DNA of 64,000 bases, taken from Streptomyces sp. Ncost-T10-10d (GTDB lineage: Bacteria; Actinomycetota; Actinomycetes; Streptomycetales; Streptomycetaceae). The stretch is from NCBI RefSeq assembly GCF_900091955.1, contig NZ_FMDF01000182.1:207531-271530 (forward strand), read 5' to 3'. Positions 1 to 7,903 of the stretch are shown here, one piece after another. Position 1 is the stretch's first letter. Every line of letters starts with the position of its first letter. Under the pieces are notes generated by a model that searched no databases, had not been told where the DNA came from, and was given only the letters and a program-made list of their open reading frames with translations. Position numbers and translations under genes: made by a program.

Positions 1-1394
1 AGATGGACGCCGGCGGCGCGATGAAGTCGACGACGTACACCTTCGACCCGCTGGACCGCACCGCGTCGAAGACGGCGGACGGCAAGACGACCGACTTCGA
101 GTACCTGGGTCTGTCCGGCGAGGTCCTCGACGAGAAGGTCGCCGGCGCGCTGACCAAGTCGTTCCAGTACAGCCCGTGGGGCGAGCGACTGTCGCAGAGC
201 AAGCACAACACCGACGGCTCGACCGAGGACGGCTACTACGGCTACAACAGCCACACCGACGTCGAGACCCTGACCGACAAGAACGGCGACACCAAGGCCA
301 CCTACGGCTACACCGCCTACGGCAACAACGACGCCACCGAGTTCACCGGCATCGACAAGCCCGAAGCCGGCCAGCCGGACAAGGAGGAGTACAACCCCTA
401 CCGCTTCAACGCCAAGCGCTGGGACGCCCAGTCCGGCACGTACGACATGGGCTTCCGCGACTACAACCCGGGCCTCAACCGCTTCACCACCCGGGACATG
501 TACAACGGCGCCCTCGCCGACATGAGCCTGGGCGCGGACCCGTACACCAGCAACCGTTACGCCTTCGGCGGCGGAAACCCCACCAGCCTCGTCGAGCTCG
601 ACGGCCACTTCCTCTTCGCGATCCCGGCCATCTACTGGGCGGCGGCGGCACTCTTGGGTACCGCCGCTTACGCGTCGACTCCGCAGGGCCAGCAGAATCT
701 GGCGGACGCGGGGGCGGCCCTGGGCAGCATGCTGATGCCGTCAGCGGACGATGCCGGTTCCAGCGACTCGTCCGACGAACCGCGTCCGGGTCCCACCCCC
801 CAGCCGTCGCCGGGCCCCCAGCCCAGGCCCGCGCCGCGGACCACCGACACCAACAACCCCACGTGCAACACGCTGCCTCTGATCGACGGAGGACGGGTCT
901 ACGGCGGCCTTGAGGAGTACACGGATCACCAGGGGAACAAGGGCTGCAGGGCGACCGGTGCCTGGGCGTTCCTCACCAAGGCCGACCGCAGGTCGCGCAC
1001 AGGGGCGGGCGGTCTGCCCAAGTGCTCCGAATGCGAACCGTCCGTCCAGCCGGACGGAATGGGAGAAATCGCGGCAGGAGGCGGGAACCCGCAAGCCGGC
1101 CACCTGATAGGTTACTGGGGCAAGGGAACTGGGCAGGATGTCCGAAATCTGGTTGCTTTGCATGGCAGGGCGAATGCAAGGATGGCCAGCAAGGTTGAAT
1201 CCTTCGGGTGGAAGCATTTGACTGGGGACAACAAACTGTTCATGTCGGTCGTTCCCATCTACGGTGACCCGCATTCGGCTGTTCCTACGCTCGTTCAGGT
1301 GGGAATGACTGCATACGGACCTCAGGGGGATATCGTGGACAATTTCTCGTGCACTGCGATCAACTCCCCGACCGGCATCGGCTCGACGTGCTAG
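1..1394 (+). CDS. Rhs-family polymorphic toxin, C-terminal part, nuclease tip (5' end outside window)
   Basis: Contact-delivered or secreted Rhs toxin; only the last ~463 residues are here and the frame is open at the left edge. Residues ~1-205 are YD-repeat/Rhs core sequence (FEYLGLSGEV, YGYTAYGNND, RFNAKRWD), ending in the hallmark core boundary around DYNPGLNRFTTRD and NRYAFGGGNPTS. A hydrophobic stretch (AIPAIYWAAAALLG) and a Pro-rich linker (~260-285) follow. The last ~170 residues resemble a DNA/RNA non-specific endonuclease tip: AGHLIGYWGKG, NLVALHGRAN and a late VQVGMTAYGPQGDIVD strand, with the His of the GH motif as the likely catalytic base. Several Cys in the tip suggest extracytoplasmic stability. 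The SUKH gene 13 bp downstream is the expected immunity partner. The nuclease family is inferred by motif; the Rhs core is clear. Confidence 0.85.
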   Translation, partial: MDAGGAMKSTTYTFDPLDRTASKTADGKTTDFEYLGLSGEVLDEKVAGALTKSFQYSPWGERLSQSKHNTDGSTEDGYYGYNSHTDVETLTDKNGDTKATYGYTAYGNNDATEFTGIDKPEAGQPDKEEYNPYRFNAKRWDAQSGTYDMGFRDYNPGLNRFTTRDMYNGALADMSLGADPYTSNRYAFGGGNPTSLVELDGHFLFAIPAIYWAAAALLGTAAYASTPQGQQNLADAGAALGSMLMPSADDAGSSDSSDEPRPGPTPQPSPGPQPRPAPRTTDTNNPTCNTLPLIDGGRVYGGLEEYTDHQGNKGCRATGAWAFLTKADRRSRTGAGGLPKCSECEPSVQPDGMGEIAAGGGNPQAGHLIGYWGKGTGQDVRNLVALHGRANARMASKVESFGWKHLTGDNKLFMSVVPIYGDPHSAVPTLVQVGMTAYGPQGDIVDNFSCTAINSPTGIGSTC

Positions 1395-1407
1395 AAGGGG
1401 CCTAGTC

Positions 1408-1929
1408 GTGGCAACGCTCTCAGAGATACAGGCCCTGTTGGGTGAACCCCGGTTCAACTGGTCGGATCCGGCACCATGGACCGAACTGGAGCAGGAACTC
1501 GGCATCGAATTCCCTGCGGACTTCCGCGAGATCGTGGACGCCTACGGTTCGATCTCGATCAACGGGCAGTTGTATCTGAAACACCCCGCCGGCCATCTTC
1601 TGCACAGCCTGGGAAAGGACATCAGGCTGGATCTCGAGTTCTGGCGCGAGGAGGACATGGCCGAGTTCCTGCCCAGTCCGGCAGGGGCGGCCCCCGGTGA
1701 GTTGATGCCGGTGGCGACGGCCACGACGGGGGAGATGGTTTTCCTCCGCGTTCCTGATGAACCCTCGTCGCCCTGGCGCGTCCTGGTTCAGGAGATGGAC
1801 AGTCCGGCATGGACTCTCTACGAGATGACGTTCAGCGAGTGGTTGCTGGCTTATCTCAAGGGTAGAGACGTGACGTTGTGTTCTCGCAACTTCGCGCCTG
1901 ACCGCCCGTTCTACGAATTCCTGCCCTGA
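1408..1929 (+). CDS. SMI1/KNR4 (SUKH) family immunity protein
   Basis: A 173-aa cytosolic protein, acidic and without membrane segments, with the SUKH-1 layout: an N-terminal helix, then WTELEQELGIEFPADFREIVDAYG at residues ~26-49, typical of SMI1/KNR4 proteins, and a C-terminal FSEWLLAYLKG helix. SUKH proteins are the commonest immunity partners of nuclease-tipped polymorphic toxins, so its probable job is to bind and block the toxin tip encoded directly upstream. The GTG start is supported by a GAAGGGG ribosome-binding site at 1394-1400, overlapping the toxin stop region, which implies co-transcription. A perfect-stem terminator closes the unit. Confidence 0.85.
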   Translation: MATLSEIQALLGEPRFNWSDPAPWTELEQELGIEFPADFREIVDAYGSISINGQLYLKHPAGHLLHSLGKDIRLDLEFWREEDMAEFLPSPAGAAPGELMPVATATTGEMVFLRVPDEPSSPWRVLVQEMDSPAWTLYEMTFSEWLLAYLKGRDVTLCSRNFAPDRPFYEFLP

Positions 1930-1935
1930 AAATGA

Positions 1936-1980
1936 ACACGGTGGTATCTCCGGTCCTGGTGACCGGAGATACCACCGTGT
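1936..1980 (+). terminator. Intrinsic terminator after the toxin/immunity pair
   Basis: A perfect 20-bp stem (1936-1955 with 1961-1980), 5-nt loop CTGGT, followed within a few bases by a T-rich GATGTTTTCC. It starts 6 bp after the immunity gene stop, and on the other strand it faces the end of the agmatine deiminase remnant, so it may work in both directions. Confidence 0.85.
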
Positions 1981-1996
1981 GATGTTTTCCCCGTGG

Positions 1997-2712
1997 TTAC
2001 CTGAGCCACGTTGTTGATCGCTTCCCGGGATTCAGCGGCAATCCCTGTTCGACCCCGACTTCAAGGTGACGGGCACGTCCGCGGTGGGCGTACGTCGACA
2101 CGAAGTCGTCGCCCTCACCGGTGATCTCGTACAGGTCGGGCTGCGGCAGGTCGACGATCTCGAAGGGCCGGCCCCTGGCGTCGGTCGCCTTGCTGAGCAC
2201 GGCCTTCGCCTGGTCGGCCGCGCGCGACCAGGAGTCGGCGGGCGTGTCGGGGTGTGCCTTGTCCAGCACCACCACGCCGGGCTCGGTGAACCGCACGAGG
2301 CTGTCCACGTGAGCGTCGGTGATGTCCTGGCCGCGCACGCCGGCCAGCCAGATCACCTTCTTGATGCCCAGGGTCCGCTCGAGCTCGGCCTCGATCTGGT
2401 CCCGGCTCTTTCCGCGGTTGCGGTTGTCGTTGACGATCGAGCTCTCGGTGATGAGGAGAGTGCCCTCGCCGTCGGTCTCGAAGGAGCCGCCCTCGGCGAC
2501 CAGAGGAGCCTGCCTGCGGGGGATGTCGTACTTCGCCGGCAGGGTGCGGCCCACCCGGGCATCGTTGGTGTGTACCTGCTTGTCGCCCCATCCGTTGAAG
2601 TTGAAATCGACGCCGACGACGTCGCCGTCCTGCTCCACGAACACCGGCACGGTGTCGCGGGCCCACAGGTCGTCGACGGCCAGGGTTCGGTGTTCGTCGG
2701 TGACGCCGTGCA
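1997..2712 (-). pseudogene. Agmatine deiminase fragment, truncated at both ends
   Basis: The reading frame carries the middle of an agmatine deiminase (agmatine to N-carbamoylputrescine): DDLWARDTVPVF, VDFNFNGWGDKQ, PLVAEGGSFETDGEGTLL, VIWLAGVRGQDITDAHVDS, RPFEIVDLPQPD. Homology starts abruptly at ~2712, so roughly the first 80 residues of the usual ~350 are missing. It breaks down after FVSTYAH at ~2083, with unrelated residues to the stop, so the C-terminal part with the catalytic Cys is lost. It should be inactive. Its broken 5' end abuts a fragment of a different gene in the opposite orientation, which indicates a rearrangement rather than slow decay. Confidence 0.75.
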
Positions 2713-2925
2713 GAGCAGATCCACGGGGCCGCCAACGGCTTCCCTGGCTACACGGACCCGGTCGCCCACCGCACCAGCCTGGAGTACGTGCGTGACGAGA
2801 TCCGTCCGCAGCACCTGTACCTCGGGCACCCGTACCGCCGCGTCGACGGCACGCCGTGCGGTGTCGAGCTCGACACCGCACAGGCCCAGGGGGCCATCTC
2901 CCGCTCGCGAACGAGAGCCGTGTGA
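2713..2925 (+). pseudogene. Remnant of an MBL-fold hydrolase C-terminus
   Basis: A 70-codon open segment ending in TGA at 2923-2925 reads ANGFPGYTDPVAHRTSLE, then IRPQHLYLGHPYRR and GVELDTAQAQGAI. The YLGHPYR segment resembles the last metal-site region of metallo-beta-lactamase-fold hydrolases (GHG/GHP motif). There is no start codon or upstream part: the frame runs straight into the broken end of the agmatine deiminase fragment on the other strand. The family call is by eye and moderate; that it is a coding remnant is more secure. Confidence 0.4.
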
Positions 2926-3084
2926 CCGCGGCCGCCTGCGGCTGCCTGCAGGAGACGGTGCCGAGCCGGCCGTCCGTCGATCGGAGGCGCGAGTCTCGGC
3001 CACGGGTAGGCCGTGCGAGCCCCGTGTCGGTACTGGCTGTCACGCTCTGTGTCCGGCCCAGGTGCTGCGGAGAGGCTGAGTCAC

Positions 3085-3098
3085 TAGGCTCGTCATCG
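3085..3098 (+). promoter_or_regulatory. -10 box TAGGCT, leaderless start
   Basis: TAGGCT at 3085-3090 lies 7 nt before the GTG at 3098, placing the expected transcription start on the start codon. No Shine-Dalgarno sequence precedes it. Five other genes in the window show the same arrangement with 6-7 nt, and a sixth has 8 nt. Confidence 0.5.
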
Positions 3099-3853
3099 TG
3101 TCCAGCGTGTGCGTGATGTCGGCTTCCCTGATTCCCGCCGGTATCACGGTCGCGACCCGCTATCTCGACCTTGCCGGTGTCTTCTCGTGCGCGCTGCTGG
3201 GTGGTGCCGTGGCCCGTACGGCGGGCCTGGACCTGTTCGGGTTCCTGGTGGTGGGCATCATCTCCGGTTTGGGCGGAGGCCTGATCAGGGACGTGCTGCT
3301 GCAGCACGGTACCCCTGTCGCGCTGACCGACTACGCCTACCTGCCGACCGCCGTCGCCGGTGCCGTGGTGGTTTTTCTCATCAAGATCAGCGAGGAGTCC
3401 TGGAGCCGGCTGTTCACCGCGCTCGACGCCGCGGTCATCGGGTTCTGGGCGATCACCGGTGTGAACAAGACGCTGGCCGTCGGCCTGGGCTGGCTGCCGG
3501 CCGTCCTGCTGGGCACCGTGACCGCCGTCGGCGGCGGCGCCCTGCGCGATGTCGTCCTCGGCCGGGTGCCGGCCGTCTTCGGCGGTAACGGTCTCTACGC
3601 CACCGTCGCCGTTGCGGTGGCCGGAGTCACGGTGATCTGCGTGTACCTCGGCGTGCCGGGGATCGGCGTCGGCCTGGGCGTCGCCCTGGCCCTGGCCTTC
3701 CGGCTCACCGCCGTGCGGTTCGGCTGGAACCTGCCCAACAGCCTGGACTGGCAGCCCCGTTCCAAGGCGGCCGCGATGCTGCGGCGCCGCACCGATCCCG
3801 CCATCCGAAACGGGAAAGAAGAGCAGTCCCACCCGCGCAAGGAGCCGTCATGA
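3098..3853 (+). CDS. Trimeric intracellular cation channel (TRIC/UPF0126) family membrane protein
   Basis: A 251-aa integral membrane protein with about seven hydrophobic segments and the duplicated UPF0126 repeat: the first ends in GLGGGLIRDVLL (residues ~60-71), the second in VGGGALRDVVLG (~143-154). Bacterial members form homotrimeric K+-permeable channels; the physiological role is unknown. The GTG start at 3098 is chosen because a TAGGCT box sits 7 nt upstream (leaderless mRNA); GTGs at 3107 and 3113 and an ATG at 3116 are alternatives. The Lys/Arg-rich tail (RSKAAAMLRRRTD) is probably cytoplasmic. The stop overlaps the ATG of the M20 gene by 4 nt (ATGA), so the two are translationally coupled. 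Confidence 0.85.
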   Translation: MSSVCVMSASLIPAGITVATRYLDLAGVFSCALLGGAVARTAGLDLFGFLVVGIISGLGGGLIRDVLLQHGTPVALTDYAYLPTAVAGAVVVFLIKISEESWSRLFTALDAAVIGFWAITGVNKTLAVGLGWLPAVLLGTVTAVGGGALRDVVLGRVPAVFGGNGLYATVAVAVAGVTVICVYLGVPGIGVGLGVALALAFRLTAVRFGWNLPNSLDWQPRSKAAAMLRRRTDPAIRNGKEEQSHPRKEPS

Positions 3854-5106
3854 CCGACCGTGCCCATGCCGTGCTGTCCGGCCTCGCCGAAATCCGCTCG
3901 GATCTCGAGGACCTCTACCAGGATCTGCACAGGCATCCCGAACTCGGCCTGCGGGAGCACCGCACGGCGAAGAAGGCGTCCGATGCCCTGCGGGACTTCG
4001 GTTACGAGGTCGTCGACGGCATCGGCGGCACCGGCCTGATCGGTGTGCTGGCCAACGGCGACGGACCTACCGTCATGACCCGCGCGGACATGGACGCCCT
4101 CCCGGTACGCGAGCAGACCGGTCTGCCCTACGCCTCCACCGTGACCCTGATCGGTCCGGACGGCACCGAGCAGCCGGTCATGCACGCCTGCGGGCACGAT
4201 GTGCACGTGACCGCTCTGATCGGCTGCGCACGGCTGATGGCTCAGGCCAAGGACGCCTGGCGCGGTACCTTCGTGGCGCTCTTCCAGCCCTCGGAGGAGA
4301 ACGGCGCCGGTGCCCAGGCCATGATCGACGACGGGCTCACAGCAAAGGCGCCCCGGCCCGACGTGGTGCTCGCCCAGCACGTCCTGCCATATCCGGCCGG
4401 CTACGTCGGCACCCGTCCGGGGTCCTTCCTGTCGGCCGCGGACAGCCTGCGCATCACCGTCCACGGTCGAGGGGCGCACGCCTCCATGCCCCAGGCCGCG
4501 GTCGACCCCGTGGTGATGGCCGCCATGATCGTCGTGCGCCTGCAGACCATCGTCTCCCGGGAACTCGCCGCCACCACCCCCGCCGTCGTCACCGTGGGCA
4601 GCATCCACGCGGGCAGCGGCCCCAACGTCATCCCCGACAGCGCCGTCATCCAGCTCAACGTCCGTACCTACGACGATGCCACGCGCACCCAGGTCCTGAA
4701 GGCGATCGAACGCATCGTCCGGACCGAGTGCGAGGCGTCCGGGTCGCCGAAGGCACCCGAGATCGAGAAGACGGCCGCCTTCCCGCCCACCGTCAACGAC
4801 GAGGAAGCCACCCGGCGCGTCGCCGAGGCGTTCGCCGCCCACTTCGGCGACGACGCACACACCATCGACCTGCAGACCGCCAGCGAGGACATGAGCGAGC
4901 TCCCCCAAGCGTTCGGCGCGCCGTTCACCTACTGGGGCATCGGAGGCATCGACGCCGACCTGTACGCCCGGGCCGCCAAGAACGGCACCATCGCCCAGGA
5001 CATCCCGGTCAACCACAGCCCGACCTTCGCCCCCGTCATCCAGCCCACCCTGGACACCGGCGTCAGCGCCATGACGGTGGCCGCCCTCGCCTGGTTCGGC
5101 AGCTGA
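3850..5106 (+). CDS. M20 family metal-dependent amidohydrolase (hippurate hydrolase-like)
   Basis: A 418-aa cytosolic di-metal hydrolase of the M20D type, which cleaves N-acyl or aromatic acyl amides of amino acids (hippuricase, N-acyl amino-acid amidohydrolase). The signature blocks are in order: DLHRHPELGLREH (~24-36), ADMDALPVREQTGLPY (~78-93), HACGHDVHVTALIG (~114-127) with metal-binding Cys/His, FQPSEENGAGAQAMIDDG (~150-167) with the catalytic Glu pair, and HGRGAHASMPQAAVDPV in the dimerisation domain. The last metal ligand region is NHSPTFAP near the C-terminus. It is coupled to the upstream channel gene by an ATGA overlap. The substrate cannot be read from sequence. It is intact, unlike most of its neighbours. 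Confidence 0.9.
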   Translation: MTDRAHAVLSGLAEIRSDLEDLYQDLHRHPELGLREHRTAKKASDALRDFGYEVVDGIGGTGLIGVLANGDGPTVMTRADMDALPVREQTGLPYASTVTLIGPDGTEQPVMHACGHDVHVTALIGCARLMAQAKDAWRGTFVALFQPSEENGAGAQAMIDDGLTAKAPRPDVVLAQHVLPYPAGYVGTRPGSFLSAADSLRITVHGRGAHASMPQAAVDPVVMAAMIVVRLQTIVSRELAATTPAVVTVGSIHAGSGPNVIPDSAVIQLNVRTYDDATRTQVLKAIERIVRTECEASGSPKAPEIEKTAAFPPTVNDEEATRRVAEAFAAHFGDDAHTIDLQTASEDMSELPQAFGAPFTYWGIGGIDADLYARAAKNGTIAQDIPVNHSPTFAPVIQPTLDTGVSAMTVAALAWFGS

Positions 5107-5287
5107 CACAAACCCGGCATCTCCGGCGAGCCGTGGCGCAGGCGGTCGCTACCCACCCCGGCGACGGCAAACCCCCCGATGCCAACGCAGTTCGGCCGCG
5201 AACAGCGGGAATCGAGGGGTGCCACTGCTGAGCGAGAGCGAGCAGCCGCCGCTGCACTGTGCAACGGCGGCCGCATCCACAAGGCCG

Positions 5288-5464
5288 TTACGACAGCTCT
5301 CGCTCGATCTGGCTTTCGTTGATCTTCTCTTCCCGCATGGTCTTCTCGTTCTGGACGGCGTAGCGGGTCTGCGCCCCGCTGCCCTCGGTCTGGCGGATCT
5401 CGCCCTGCTGCTTCTGGTTCTGCTGGTCCCGGTACTCGACGCGCTGTCCCTGGCGGTATGTCAT
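5288..5464 (-). CDS. Small highly charged protein, 58 aa, possibly Tudor/SH3-like
   Basis: An ORF of 58 codons: starts MTYRQGQRVEYRDQQNQ, continues QGEIRQTEGSGAQTRYAVQN, ends EEKINESQIERELS. The GQRVEYRDQ... GEIRQ... TRYAVQNE pattern resembles small barrel domains (SH3/Tudor-like, as in KOW or HVA1-type proteins), where a basic/aromatic strand leads and a second strand follows a glycine turn. This is a resemblance, not an assignment. Support for translation: a GGAGA ribosome-binding site just before the ATG on the minus strand, and strongly charged codon content unlike the shadow frames. It stands alone, convergent with the M20 gene. Confidence 0.55.
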   Translation of the reverse strand: MTYRQGQRVEYRDQQNQKQQGEIRQTEGSGAQTRYAVQNEKTMREEKINESQIERELS

Positions 5465-5697
5465 GGAATCTCCAAGTCTCGTGTGGATTGACGGAGGGCC
5501 GACCCCGCTCGTTCGGCGAGGGACGCACCTCCTCGGCGCCTGCGACTGTCGCTCGGCGTCCTCTGACAGCCCACCTCCACGTCCGCGCTACAGCAACCAC
5601 TGCGAGGCGAATGGGGTACGGCTCGCCCCCGGCCGAGGTTGCGCCAATGGTGATCAACTTTCGGTGACGGCGGTCAAGGGTCGCTGATGCGGGACAG

Positions 5698-6138
5698 CCG
5701 GGCTTCGAGGCCATCGAGGACGGCTTCCGCTCCGCATGCGGACCTCTGCGTGGCCATCTCGGCGAGGTCACCGTCCTGGTGGTCGGCCTCGCGCTGCTCA
5801 GCTCCGTGGCGGTCCTGCCCGCGCAGCTCGCCGCACTCGGCGACCGGGTCGAAGGGGCTCGTACGCCCTGGCTCGGCAGGCGCAGGACCGCGCCGGGAAG
5901 GAGTCGCCTTCGAGGCCGGGCGGCGCGGACGGCCGTACGTCGGCCCGTGCCGACCGGCGCGACGTCAGCGGTGGCCCTGCTGGTCATGGCACCGCCGGCG
6001 CCGGGGATCCGGTTGCAGGGCGCCGCGGCGACCACCAGCCTGCCGCCCGGTGCTGCGACCGTGGTGGACGCCGCGACCCGGATGGAGCAGGAGCTCCCAC
6101 CTGCCGCTGCTGAGCCGGGTGACGGGGCTGCTGCCTGA
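5698..6138 (+). pseudogene. MMPL-family transporter fragment
   Basis: In one frame the sequence reads VTVLVVGLALLSSVAVLPAQ, LAALGDRVEG, TPWLGRRRTAPG, then PTGATSAVALLVMA and VVDAATRMEQELP. This matches the middle of actinobacterial MMPL (RND-type lipid/drug) transporters: the end of the first membrane bundle (VLPA.LALLGDRVERGR), the cytoplasmic loop, the next membrane segment and the start of the second periplasmic domain. No start is visible, the loop is degraded, and the frame ends at 6138. It is clearly not a working transporter. A longer MMPL gene, itself interrupted, lies 1.8 kb downstream. Confidence 0.5.
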
Positions 6139-6692
6139 CTGGCCTCCGGGTGGGTCCCCGCTCCCGTAGCGGCACCTCCCGTACCGGCTCCGGGCAGCCC
6201 AGCGCCGACGAGGGGCGGCGGCGCCCATGCCGTGCGACTCTGTGCTCGAGCGCGGATACGACAGCTCGTCCGTCCCGGGCCCGGAGGCTGACCCTGTCGG
6301 AGTCGGCGACCCCGCTCGCTCGAAGACGGCCATCGAGCGGCTCATCATGCGGCGCGAGGTACACCTGCCGGGGGAGACCGCTGCGGCGGATGCAGTACGG
6401 GTCAGCCGCCCGCCCGGAGAAGCCCTGAGTGTCAACTGCGGGGAGAGGACCTGGACCTCGCCGGGTACTCGCGGCCGAGGGCGGCCGCACACGCACCCGC
6501 CGCCGTGTGGAGGGCCGGGCGTGCAAGCGGGTGCAGGAGCCGACCGCCTCCGCCGGAACCGGGTCGGCCACCTCATCGATGTGCACAACCGCGGTACGCG
6601 CTGCGAGGTGTCACCGATGCCGGGTAGCCATTCCCCGATCGCACCCGGCCGCAATGACAGCCATCCGTAGTTGCCGTGCTAGGAACGGGCGT
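6139..6692. other. No recognisable gene (554 bp)
   Basis: Several overlapping open frames exist on both strands, but none shows a family motif, a convincing ribosome-binding site or consistent actinobacterial third-position G/C bias. Given the fragments on either side, this is probably more decayed coding DNA. Confidence 0.4.
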
Positions 6693-7588
6693 GTGGCCGA
6701 TATGCGGATTGACGTAGTGATTGCTGATGAGCAGGAGCTGGTGCGGGCCGGTTTCCGCATGATTCTGGAGGCGCAGCCGGGCATCGACGTGGTCGGCGAA
6801 GCCGCGGACGGTGTGGAGTGCGTGGATCTGGCACGTCGGTTGCGCCCCCAGGTGCCGGAGTGGAGGGTTCCGTCGAGTGTCCCGGCCCGGGCGATGTTCC
6901 GCAGGATCGGCTCGACCTTGTCGGGCGCGGTGGGGTAGACGGCCGTCGCGGCGTGGGCCTGGACGATGATGCCGGTCATGTGATGGGCGATCAGGTCGTG
7001 CAGGTCGCGGGCGAGCGCCAGACGCTCGGCCTGCCGGACATCGGTGATGGCCCGCCGACGGCGGGCTTCCAGGGCGCGGATGGCACAGCCGAGGGTGACG
7101 GCTGCGGCGAGCACGACGGTCAGGACGTAGCCGCCCCCCACGATTGCCGACCATGAACCCCTGCGCACAGGCAGCGTCAGGACGGCGAAAATCAGGGCGG
7201 CCGCCGAGGCGGCCGCTGTGGCTGTGCGCGGTGTCTGGGCTGTGGTGCGGATGACCAGAACTGCCAACCCGGCGCTTTCCAGTGCGCCCCAGGACGAACC
7301 GTGCTGGGGCGCGGCGATGCTGACGCAGCTCAGTGCCAGCGACATCACCACGATCACCCAGATGCGCCGCAGCAAGGGGGGCGAGAAGCGTGTCTCCAGG
7401 GCGGCGAGCGTTGCGACAGGACCGGTGACCAGGATCGGCAGCCAGTTGGTGGCGGGGTGGAACGGATCGGGGCTGCGAGTCAGCAGAACAATGTCCGCCA
7501 GCCACGTCAGGGCGAACGCGAGCAGACCGCAGACGGTGATGAGGCGCTTAACAGCCGGAGTCAACGGAAGGTGCCAGTCCACGCCCAC
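6611..7588 (-). pseudogene. Sensor histidine kinase, lacking the ATPase domain
   Basis: The 325-codon frame begins with four to six membrane segments (for example RLITVCGLLAFALTWLADIV, VLTVVLAAAVTLGCAI) and enters a HisKA_3 dimerisation domain with the phosphorylated His in ERLALARDLHDLIAHHM (~residues 188-204). Kinase homology stops at IARAGT, residue ~237 (near 6878). What follows is translated from the antisense of the response regulator fragment. The HATPase domain is absent, so it cannot autophosphorylate. In Streptomyces such kinases normally precede their regulator on the same strand; here the regulator fragment is inverted, so at least one inversion plus deletion has occurred. Confidence 0.75.
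6693..6938 (+). pseudogene. Response regulator receiver domain, cut before the phospho-acceptor Asp
   Basis: From GTG 6693 (or ATG 6702) the frame reads MRIDVVIADEQELVRAGF, RMILEAQPGIDVVGEAADG, CVDLARRLRPQV: the first ~54 residues of a NarL/FixJ-type receiver domain. Homology ends at ~6854, just before the strand that normally carries the phosphorylated Asp (D-x-x-L-M-D). The remaining residues to the stop at 6938 are unrelated and are antisense to the kinase remnant. No DNA-binding domain is present. It was probably the cognate regulator of the kinase fragment that now faces it tail to tail. Confidence 0.75.
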
Positions 7589-7903
7589 CAGCGTAGGGAC
7601 CGGTCCGAATTGCGGTGTCGGCCGAATGACCGACAGACCGGCGCGAGGACGGTACGTACGGCTGACTCCGGTGGACGGCTGAGCGGGCCAGCATAGTGAT
7701 CACCGGCACCACCGCGGTCACCACAGGCCTCGCCGGGCCCGGCCAGTAATCCGCGGTCCGGCTGCACACGGCCGGAGCCATCCGGGACCCGCGCCATCGC
7801 CCGTGCAGTCAGCAGCCCTGTACCCGTGCCGCACTCGTACCGCGCTGTGTGGACGGCGCCTGTCCCTCGACCAAGCACCTTCCTTACGGAGTCTCACACT
7901 CTC

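Noticed and set aside
1997..3832. 611-codon minus-strand frame as one protein
   Set aside because: Only the stretch below 2712 has agmatine deiminase sequence; the N-terminal two thirds is antisense of the TRIC gene and has no family sequence.
6227..6670. 148-codon frame as a gene
   Set aside because: No motif, no ribosome-binding site, competing frames of similar length on both strands.
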